12,475 nt of DNA from Chthonomonas sp. UBA2391 (GTDB taxonomy: Bacteria; Armatimonadota; Fimbriimonadia; Fimbriimonadales; Fimbriimonadaceae). Position numbers and translations under genes: made by a program. Positions within the stretch are counted from its first letter, which is position 1. Every line of letters begins with the position of its first letter. Below, piece by piece: positions 6,268 through 12,475 of the stretch. The stretch is from the NCBI GenBank assembly GCA_002343825.1, contig DDSL01000101.1, positions 1 through 12,475 on the forward strand. The letters run 5' to 3'. The notes under the pieces were generated by a model. It saw only the letters and a list, made by a program, of their open reading frames with translations, did no database searches and was not told where the DNA came from.

Positions 6268-8670
6268 TGCGAACGTAATCCAATGACTCGTTCTTGGCCC
6301 AAACTTTAGACCATAAGCGACGACCTCATCATCACTGTAGTTGTGCATCAAGAGGCGACCATTTTGGATCTCTGCCGGGCGAACGGGGCCGGGTTCGAGT
6401 TCGAAAAAGACCCCTTCTGGCGAGCGGTCCGCCCCAGTTTTCTTGGGTTCATCGAGCCGCTGGAGCACCGGAAATCGAACCGAATGCTCGGCCCCGAACT
6501 GCCGAGCCCGCTCTTCTGAGAAGGCACCGGTGTAGGGCAAGAATCGGTACTGCGCTCGCACGGAGCCCGGTTGGACGGGATCACAATTACATTGCCAATA
6601 GTTGTTGGTGACCATCCCCACCAGGTGGCTGGCGTCTTGATCGAATTTCAAGGCCGCGCGGCCAAACATCGGGTCGCCAAACATGAACAGCGGATTAAAC
6701 GAGCAAGCAACCACTACTCCGCGTTCTCCGTTGCTGATATCCACGAAGGTTTGGGCCGTAAAGTGATCGTGGCAACATCCGGGGATTTGGTCGAGCCCGG
6801 GGCGATAGACGCATCCGCCACCATCAATGCGTGCGACGGCACCGGGGATGTCGAAGGGTAAATCGACGTAGCGTGCCCGGGGACTCGGATCCCAGGGCTC
6901 CACCCACTCGAGGGTCAGCCCGATCCATTCCGCATCCGAGGGGAACTCCCAAATCGTCCGGCAACCATCCTGGAGGGACTCGATCCAGGTGCCAAGCGGG
7001 ATCTGGATGACTCGCCAAGACTCGATGGGTCCGTTCTCCAGCAGACGGTAGGGCGGGGGTTGAACCCACCCGCTCGGGATCTCGATTTCTGTGGCTCCCC
7101 AGTCCATTTGGAAGAGCGCGTCTTGGGTCATGCTCGGATCGATCGGAACCTCTTGCCGGAGCCCGCCAAAAGGCTTCGAGACCAAATCACGCCATTGGCA
7201 CAGCCCAATATCTGAGTCGAACCGTACATTTTCCACCGGGTTTTCCACAAATCCACATTCTTTGCGGCCGGCTCTTGGGTCAACCAGAAGATTCTTTCGC
7301 GAAAAAACTTGGTACCCAAAGGGTGGCAGGGTTACGGGTTGAATCAGGCTATGGGGAGATTGGCCCCAAGTGTCACCATATCCGGCGTCCGAAAAAACGC
7401 GATCAAAGTCGATGTTTCGATCCTGATAATGTCTTTGAGCGGTGGGGTCACCGCTGAAGCCTCCCCGGGAGTGTTCAACCCCGGCAGGCACCATTCCTCG
7501 AAAGGTCGCGGGGTAAGGCAGAGGATTCACGACGAGAATCCCGTCGGTCTCTGGAATCTCAGAAGCTAGTTCTCCGAGGAACTCCCGCTGCCAGTAAGTC
7601 GATTCCGTTCGGGCCGTCGCCGCGTAGCTCGATTTGTGAATTCCCTGGGCCCAAGGGTCATCGAGGTGGGTTGACCGTGCCCAGTCTGCGTTCCAAGTGT
7701 GTTCGATGTAGTCAAGGTTGGCCTCTCTGGCTGTCGTCTCCACGCTTCGTCCGAGAACCGCTCCAAGGAGTGCGGTGCTGCGGATTCGGACCCGATTCTC
7801 GCGCACGATCGCCAGCTCGCGCGCTCGGCTCAATGCTCCAAAGATCCAAAAGTCCGTCCAATCTCCTGCGATGATCGGAGAGTCTTCTGCCCAAATAAGG
7901 CCATCTCCCCAGAAATCCTCCATAGTGCCAAGGTGGATTCTAGGTGACTTACCGGACGCATTCCAGGCCCGGATCCAAGGTGCGATGCTCTCATTGGGAG
8001 CTCCGTTGTCCCCAAACGTATGAATGGCGGTGAGGAGCAATCCTGGCCACCGGTAGCCACCTTCATCAAGGTGCTGCTGAAGCCGTGGGAGCCAGCGATG
8101 CTCGAAATCGTAGGTGTCGGATGCCCCGATTCCAAAGCGGTTCGCCGCGCCATAAGGAAAGCCGTTGAAGACGGGAAGCATCCGCCCGCTGGGGCCTTGC
8201 CAACGGAAGATCTCGGGTCGCCGTCCCGGCGCTCGCCCAAAGTGGGTGTTGATGGCAGTCGTGTAACTCAGAACCCCCGCATCTAGGAGGACATCGACGA
8301 GGTCCCAGTTTTGGCCATTGACATCACAACTGAGGGCGTGGCGGGCTCCGCGGGCTCCGTGGCCACTGACCGCCAGTTCCCCTAGGTCGGCGAGCGGGGT
8401 TTGGTGGTTGCGTAGTGCCAAGAACTCTAGCTGGCCACGCTCAATCGGACCGCTGAGGTCGGGCAAGCTGTCGCCGTGCGAGGCCAAAAAGCCCTGAGTC
8501 TCGACGCTCCAGCAGAACCTCTCGCCAGGTGGAAAGTCCTTCTCGGCCTCAATCAGCTGCAGGCCCCGATCGAGAAAGGCCCTATGCAAGCGCAAAACGG
8601 TCGGTCGATCGTGAGTAAATCCGTAGTCGGTATGACTGTGGTGAACGATGTAAATCGTCTCAAGGCCCAT
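6250..8670 (-). CDS. GH38-type alpha-mannosidase-like protein
   Basis: This 806-residue protein has an N-terminal domain like glycoside hydrolase family 38, zinc-dependent retaining alpha-mannosidases. HHSHTDYGFTH at 10-20 supplies the HxHxDxG-type zinc site (His11, Asp15). SCDVNGQNW at 114-122 occupies the place of the usual DxFGHS nucleophile loop, with Asp116 the candidate nucleophile. IHTFGDNGAPNE at 216-227 may supply a further active-site histidine (His217). The C-terminal half resembles the beta-sandwich region of such enzymes but is divergent, and DUF5054-like proteins are an alternative label. No signal peptide is seen, so a cytoplasmic location is likely. It lies 20 bp after the CBM9/DUF5916 gene on the same strand, an AGGGAG precedes the ATG closely, and cotranscription is likely. 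Substrate specificity cannot be inferred. Confidence 0.75.
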   Translation of the reverse strand: MGLETIYIVHHSHTDYGFTHDRPTVLRLHRAFLDRGLQLIEAEKDFPPGERFCWSVETQGFLASHGDSLPDLSGPIERGQLEFLALRNHQTPLADLGELAVSGHGARGARHALSCDVNGQNWDLVDVLLDAGVLSYTTAINTHFGRAPGRRPEIFRWQGPSGRMLPVFNGFPYGAANRFGIGASDTYDFEHRWLPRLQQHLDEGGYRWPGLLLTAIHTFGDNGAPNESIAPWIRAWNASGKSPRIHLGTMEDFWGDGLIWAEDSPIIAGDWTDFWIFGALSRARELAIVRENRVRIRSTALLGAVLGRSVETTAREANLDYIEHTWNADWARSTHLDDPWAQGIHKSSYAATARTESTYWQREFLGELASEIPETDGILVVNPLPYPATFRGMVPAGVEHSRGGFSGDPTAQRHYQDRNIDFDRVFSDAGYGDTWGQSPHSLIQPVTLPPFGYQVFSRKNLLVDPRAGRKECGFVENPVENVRFDSDIGLCQWRDLVSKPFGGLRQEVPIDPSMTQDALFQMDWGATEIEIPSGWVQPPPYRLLENGPIESWRVIQIPLGTWIESLQDGCRTIWEFPSDAEWIGLTLEWVEPWDPSPRARYVDLPFDIPGAVARIDGGGCVYRPGLDQIPGCCHDHFTAQTFVDISNGERGVVVACSFNPLFMFGDPMFGRAALKFDQDASHLVGMVTNNYWQCNCDPVQPGSVRAQYRFLPYTGAFSEERARQFGAEHSVRFPVLQRLDEPKKTGADRSPEGVFFELEPGPVRPAEIQNGRLLMHNYSDDEVVAYGLKFGPRTSHWITFASELKK

Positions 8671-8690
8671 GGCTCCCTGAGTCTAGCGAA

Positions 8691-10643
8691 TCAGAGTCGG
8701 ATCTCGATTGGGAAGACTGCCTTGAGCGTAACGTTGCTTCGGAACTCCAGTGCGTTGGGGTCGCCGACAATTAGGAAGTACTCCACCCCACGGCCCCCGG
8801 CTCGGTTGTAGCTAAGGTAGGGGTTAATCTTGTTGTCGCGCAGCACCGCTCGGCCGCTGATGCTCTGGAAAAGATCCATTTCCCAGCTCGTTCCAAAGAT
8901 CAGCTGACGAGACTCCCCTTGGTAGGTTTGCCACTCACCGGTGAGGGAGGTCTGAAGCCTCTGAAAGGGCCGGTAACGAAGGGCGAGCGAATGCTCTTGA
9001 AAGGGATTCTCCGAGAATCGACCGTTGGTGTAGGTGTATTCCCATCGGCGGTAGGGATCTCGCCGCGGCTGCTCGATACTCAGAGAGATGCTATGGTCGT
9101 CGAAGTTTTGGAATCGCGAGATGCGGGCATCGATGTCGATGTCGAACGCGGATCGGGTAGTTAGGGAGCCATACAAGCTGGCGGAGCGTCGATAGGGGGT
9201 GCCATCGGTGCGCCAATAGTTGGTGAAGTTGAGGTAGTACTCACTCTCCTGAATCGGACCCTTCGTGTAGACCTGTTCGATCCCAAGACCTGAGGCGAAC
9301 CCCTTGAAGTCGGTGTCGTTCACAAAACCCAATCGCGGGCGGTAGTCGCGCTCGACCATTCGCGCGTTGAAGTAGGTCGTGAAGTTCCGGACGCTGTAGT
9401 CCGCGCCAAATTCCAGGCTCCCACCTCGTCCAAGTTGCTCGTCGAAGGTAGCCCCGGCTTGGTAGTAAACAAGGAGTGGGCCAACGCCTTGCCCGTAGTT
9501 CATCCATACCGCGTCGTTGCTCCGGTTGGCCTCGCGCAGACTTGTGGTCGCAATGTTCAAGTTGCTGCGGTTGGTCGGGGTGTAGGTGTAGCTTGCGACA
9601 GTCGCGGCCTGACGGTCCAAAGTTGAGAGGGCCATCACCCCGAACTCTTGACGGTCTGTTAGGCGGCCATATGTTTTTGCGCCGACGTCGAAAGAGCGGA
9701 TCCTTTGGCTGGCGAACAATCTATCCCGGAACCCAGTCTGGAAAAACCCGGAACCCTCTCGAAAAAACGGTCGCGTTTCTCCCGCGAGTCGTTCGAAAAA
9801 GCTGAGATCCAAGGAGAGGACTTCGTTCTCGACGTTTCGGAAATCGGGGTTGACGGTCGCCACCGCTTCGATCTGGTCGGTCACCGGTAATCGCAGGTCC
9901 AAGCCCGTGTTGTAGAGTGACTTGTCGCGACCTGCGCCGAGGTATCCGTAGGGAAGAAGCTGGATTGAGCGGCCACTCTGCGCCGGAGGGATCACGACAT
10001 CCTTCCAGCTCCCCGTGTTCTCGATACGGCCCTGACTCGTATCTCGCCAAACAAAGTCCCGTTGAAATCGGGGCATATAGCGACTAACGTTCACTCTGGC
10101 TGTGCGGGCCCCGGGGGAGGGCAGGCGCATCAGGTTCCATGGGATCCGGGCTTCTACTTCCCAGCCCGACTCGGTTCGACGACCGGCGCTCTTGATCTCC
10201 CCGATCCACTCCAGCTTTCCGGCGCGTCCGCCCGCTATCCCTAGGGAATAGGCCCCGGCCGGATTCACCGAAAACGAGTTAAAGTTGGAGAGATTGCCGA
10301 AAGGGTCAATCGAGAAGGTCACCGAGTCGTCGCCGGCCAGGCTGGCGTTTCGGCGAAATTGGTTGGTTTGAACGGTTTCCGGTCGAGAATCTGCGGCTCG
10401 GTAAGCAAAGTAAATGTAGTTTTGGTCATAAGCCAGCCAAAACTGTCCGGTTTCGGGTGCGTCTTTACCCGTATCGCGATCGATGAGGCCCTCGCCCCGG
10501 GCATAGCTCTCCCACTCGCCGGGTTCCAAGATCCCGTCGATGGAGGGCGGAGTTTCCGCAATTCGCGCCGGGAGTTCGCCGCTGGAGTCCGAAAGTTGCG
10601 TAAGCAATAAGGGAAAGATGGCAACCGTCGGCAAACCTAGCAC
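8691..10643 (-). CDS. CBM9-domain / DUF5916 predicted outer-membrane beta-barrel protein
   Basis: This protein of about 650 residues has a short hydrophobic N-terminus (signal-like, residues 4-16) and then a family 9 carbohydrate-binding fold: PSIDGILEPGEW at 33-44, FWLAYDQNYIYFAYRA at 68-83 and GWEVEARIPW at 160-169. From about 225 onward it reads as a beta-barrel rich in alternating aromatic and polar strands, with the DUF5916 hallmark NPDFRNVENE followed by a FFERLAGETRPFFREGSGFF-like stretch. Such proteins are usually annotated as carbohydrate-binding family 9 domain proteins and are probably outer-membrane; their substrate is unproven. The start is a GTG at 10643; a TTG at 10634 is an alternative, and an in-frame stop lies just upstream. 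This 5' end overlaps the divergent SGNH gene. The GH38-like gene follows after 20 bp. Confidence 0.85.
   Translation of the reverse strand: MLGLPTVAIFPLLLTQLSDSSGELPARIAETPPSIDGILEPGEWESYARGEGLIDRDTGKDAPETGQFWLAYDQNYIYFAYRAADSRPETVQTNQFRRNASLAGDDSVTFSIDPFGNLSNFNSFSVNPAGAYSLGIAGGRAGKLEWIGEIKSAGRRTESGWEVEARIPWNLMRLPSPGARTARVNVSRYMPRFQRDFVWRDTSQGRIENTGSWKDVVIPPAQSGRSIQLLPYGYLGAGRDKSLYNTGLDLRLPVTDQIEAVATVNPDFRNVENEVLSLDLSFFERLAGETRPFFREGSGFFQTGFRDRLFASQRIRSFDVGAKTYGRLTDRQEFGVMALSTLDRQAATVASYTYTPTNRSNLNIATTSLREANRSNDAVWMNYGQGVGPLLVYYQAGATFDEQLGRGGSLEFGADYSVRNFTTYFNARMVERDYRPRLGFVNDTDFKGFASGLGIEQVYTKGPIQESEYYLNFTNYWRTDGTPYRRSASLYGSLTTRSAFDIDIDARISRFQNFDDHSISLSIEQPRRDPYRRWEYTYTNGRFSENPFQEHSLALRYRPFQRLQTSLTGEWQTYQGESRQLIFGTSWEMDLFQSISGRAVLRDNKINPYLSYNRAGGRGVEYFLIVGDPNALEFRSNVTLKAVFPIEIRL
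10609..10614 (+). promoter_or_regulatory. Ribosome binding site fixing the SGNH lipoprotein start
   Basis: AAGGGA at 10609-10614 precedes the ATG at 10618 and supports this start over an in-frame ATG at 10540, which would put the signal peptide far inside the protein. The site lies inside the antisense 5' coding end of the CBM9/DUF5916 gene. Confidence 0.65.
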
Positions 10644-11490
10644 GCCCCAAAACTACTGGACGAATCTCCCGAAAGTTCCCTCCGTCGCCCTAGCCGTGCT
10701 GGCTCTGACCGGATGCGGAGAGGGTTTTCGCCCCGAGCCCCGAACCGATAATCCAGGTCCCCGGGCAGGGTGGTTGCAGGGCACGACCTGGCAGGACCAG
10801 CACTTGGATACCAAGAAAGCGGCCGCGGATGTCCCCAATGTTGCGCTGTTTGGCGACTCTCTTTTCCAGGATTTCGGGGGGCCAAAACGAAGGGTGGAGG
10901 CGCCTGGGGCAGACTCTTTCGCCCAGCATCTGGCCCCCATGAGCACGGCCAACTACGGTATCGCGGGGGACTCGGCTGCCCACCTCTGGTTTCGGATCCG
11001 AGACGGATTGCTGGAACCCGCCCCCCGGGTCGCGATCATCCTGATTGGGGCGAACGACGTCGGCGGGCCCGGCCCCAGCGCGGTGGTTAAGCGCATCCGG
11101 ACGGTCTATGACGAAATCAAGAAGAAGGTTCCTGCGCCAAAGGTCGGCATCGTTCAGCTCTTGCCGCGTGGGGACTCCATGGCACAAGCGAGCCGGGCCG
11201 CCGAGGTGGCACTGGATCAATGGGCCAAAGAGAATCCGGATGTCAAATTCCGCGACTTCGGCGCCATTTTCCGCGGGCCCGATGGACGACTTCGGGAGGA
11301 ACTCTTTGAATCGGATCGACTCCACCTGAGCCCGCTGGGATACGCACGTTGGGCGCCGGAGCTGGCCAAGTTCATCCGCGAACTGGATCCGGCTCTTCCA
11401 TCGGGAACCAGCCCGGCGCGTTCCGGATCCGGTTCGCCAGGCCGGTCGGCAAAACCAGGCGAGCCTCCGCGTCCTGAGCCGGAAAAGTAA
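10618..11490 (+). CDS. SGNH/GDSL hydrolase lipoprotein (PAF-acetylhydrolase-like)
   Basis: This 290-residue protein has a lipoprotein signal: a hydrophobic stretch VALAVLALTG and a lipobox cysteine at residue 33. The catalytic blocks of the SGNH esterase/lipase superfamily are all present: GDS with Ser81, NYGIAGDS with Gly114, IGAND with Asn146, and DRLH with Asp233 and His236. The spacing and the NYGIAGDSAAHLWFRI segment resemble platelet-activating-factor acetylhydrolase subunits and related carbohydrate deacetylases. It probably removes acyl or acetyl esters from an envelope or extracellular substrate. The last 39 or so residues form a Pro/Ser/Gly/Arg-rich tail beyond the hydrolase fold, encoded antisense to the end of the flavin oxidoreductase gene. 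The 5' end overlaps the divergent DUF5916 gene by up to 26 bp. Confidence 0.87.
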   Translation: MATVGKPSTPQNYWTNLPKVPSVALAVLALTGCGEGFRPEPRTDNPGPRAGWLQGTTWQDQHLDTKKAAADVPNVALFGDSLFQDFGGPKRRVEAPGADSFAQHLAPMSTANYGIAGDSAAHLWFRIRDGLLEPAPRVAIILIGANDVGGPGPSAVVKRIRTVYDEIKKKVPAPKVGIVQLLPRGDSMAQASRAAEVALDQWAKENPDVKFRDFGAIFRGPDGRLREELFESDRLHLSPLGYARWAPELAKFIRELDPALPSGTSPARSGSGSPGRSAKPGEPPRPEPEK

Positions 11491-12460
11491 GGTTGACCGG
11501 CTCGTCGGCAATGAGCTTTTCGGCGCATCGGACTTCGGTGATCGCAGCCCGCCCGACGGCCATCAGGTCGGCCCCGAGGTCCAGCCCGCCTTCGACATCT
11601 GCGGCCCTTTGCACGCTCCCGACTCCGATCAGGGGCAGGCGTCCGGCCATCTGCTCGGCGACTTTCTTGAGGGTTGGTCCCTCAAAGCTGCCGTGGTGGC
11701 TACCTTGGTCCCAGCGGCCGAGACTCACGTGGAGAAAGGCAAGAGGAAATCCGCAAAGTCGGTCGATCAGCGCCGCCGTGTCGTCCCACCGGATGCCCGG
11801 CGACTCCAACTCTTCGGGAGAAAACCGGTAGCCGATGGGGAAGTCGCCCGGAACAGCGGCCAAGCATGCCTCGACGATTCTCTGGCTAAAGAGCAAACGG
11901 TCGGCACCCCACCGGTCGTCGCGGCGGTTGCTGTGCGGGCTGACGAATTGCTGGAGAAGGTAGGTATTGGCGCCGTGAATCTCGACCGAGTCGAACCCGG
12001 CTTCATGCGCGCGCCGAGTCGCTGCGGCAAAGGCGGCGATCACTTCCTCGATCTCCGCTTCGGTCATGGCGTGGGGCGTCTCGGCCCCTTCGCGCTCGCT
12101 GGGGATGGCCGAGGCCGACCAGGGCTGGTTTCCACTGACGCGAGAAGGTGCCTGGCGCCCGCCGTGATGGATCTGCAGACAACTCAGGTTTCCGGCTTGG
12201 CGAATCGCGTCGGCGGCTCGCTTGAGGCTGGGGAGTCGGTCGTCGCTTTCGCACCCCCACTGACCGGGGAAGGCTTTTCCGCTGGGGTGGACAAAGCAGG
12301 CCGCCGTCATCATGAGGCCCCACCCAGGTCGGGCCGCCAGATAGGTCTCTTCTTTGGGGTCTAGCGTCCCATCGGGCAGGCTCGCATAGGTCGTCATCGG
12401 CGCATAGACCAACCGATTTGGCAGGGTCAGGGGGCCGAGTTGGAAGGGAGTTTCGCGCAC
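11372..12460 (-). CDS. Old Yellow Enzyme family NADH:flavin oxidoreductase
   Basis: This 362-residue TIM-barrel FMN enzyme has the family start (LTLPNRLVYAPMTT at 11-24). The active-site run EIHGANTYLLQQFVSP, beginning at residue 160, contains His162, Asn165 and Tyr167, which bind and protonate the substrate. SNRRDDRWG at 177-185 and the glycine-rich IGVGSV phosphate-binding loop are also present. Members reduce activated C=C bonds of enones, nitro compounds or cyclic metabolites using NAD(P)H; the natural substrate here is unknown. The His/Asn pair is that of the classical enoate reductases rather than the His/His pair of YqjM. The start is a GTG at 12460 with an in-frame stop just upstream and no strong Shine-Dalgarno. 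Its 3' end overlaps the convergent SGNH gene by 119 bp; its PGWFP end looks native to the family. Confidence 0.9.
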   Translation of the reverse strand: MRETPFQLGPLTLPNRLVYAPMTTYASLPDGTLDPKEETYLAARPGWGLMMTAACFVHPSGKAFPGQWGCESDDRLPSLKRAADAIRQAGNLSCLQIHHGGRQAPSRVSGNQPWSASAIPSEREGAETPHAMTEAEIEEVIAAFAAATRRAHEAGFDSVEIHGANTYLLQQFVSPHSNRRDDRWGADRLLFSQRIVEACLAAVPGDFPIGYRFSPEELESPGIRWDDTAALIDRLCGFPLAFLHVSLGRWDQGSHHGSFEGPTLKKVAEQMAGRLPLIGVGSVQRAADVEGGLDLGADLMAVGRAAITEVRCAEKLIADEPVNLTFPAQDAEARLVLPTGLANRIRNAPGWFPMEEPDPVRG

Positions 12461-12475
12461 ATCAGGATTCTACGC

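Noticed and set aside
10690..11511. Long leftward open frame opposite the SGNH gene (273 codons)
   Set aside because: It has no recognisable domain and mirrors a gene with all four catalytic blocks. It is a high-GC shadow frame.
11609..12364. Rightward open frame of 251 codons opposite the flavin oxidoreductase
   Set aside because: The opposite strand encodes a well-conserved enzyme, and this frame has no ribosome-binding site or domain.

Overview
This window looks like an ordinary chromosomal segment from a GC-rich diderm bacterium. It carries 12 supported protein genes and no visible mobile element, CRISPR array, tRNA or rRNA. An outer membrane is suggested by a predicted DUF5916-type beta-barrel protein, a PEP-CTERM protein and a lipobox-bearing lipoprotein. 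PEP-CTERM proteins together with unusual family 66 and 38 glycosidase relatives recall Armatimonadota (Fimbriimonas-like) or PVC-group soil and freshwater bacteria. That placement is a low-confidence impression, not a sequence comparison.

Layout. 1-549: ribosomal protein genes rpmG (bL33) and rpmF (bL32), preceded by a promoter-like element and closed by a hairpin terminator. Both proteins have lost their zinc-binding cysteines. 557-2218: three rightward genes, namely a small P-loop kinase, a PEP-CTERM exported protein ending in a very strong hairpin, and a DinB-family putative metalloprotein. 2215-4214: a leftward pair with an ATGA overlap, a B12-binding-type radical SAM enzyme followed by a six-helix membrane protein of unknown function. 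4261-6267: a rightward gene fusing a glycogen-binding (CBM48/AMPK-type) domain to a GH66-like catalytic domain. 6250-10643: a leftward pair, a CBM9/DUF5916 predicted outer-membrane protein followed by a GH38-type alpha-mannosidase-like protein. 10618-11490: a rightward SGNH/GDSL hydrolase lipoprotein. 11372-12460: a leftward Old Yellow Enzyme family flavin oxidoreductase.

Two themes stand out. First, 4261-11490 is rich in carbohydrate-active functions (GH66-like, GH38-like, CBM9/DUF5916, SGNH esterase). They lie in separate transcription units, so a shared pathway is inference only. Second, the gene junctions are very compact. Convergent genes interlock their stop codons (2214-2219), overlap by 18 bp (6250-6267) or overlap by 119 bp (11372-11490), and one divergent pair overlaps at its 5' ends (10618-10643). 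No clearly new multi-gene system is evident. The best candidates for novelty are the coupled radical SAM/membrane-protein pair and the CBM48-GH66 fusion that lacks a signal peptide.
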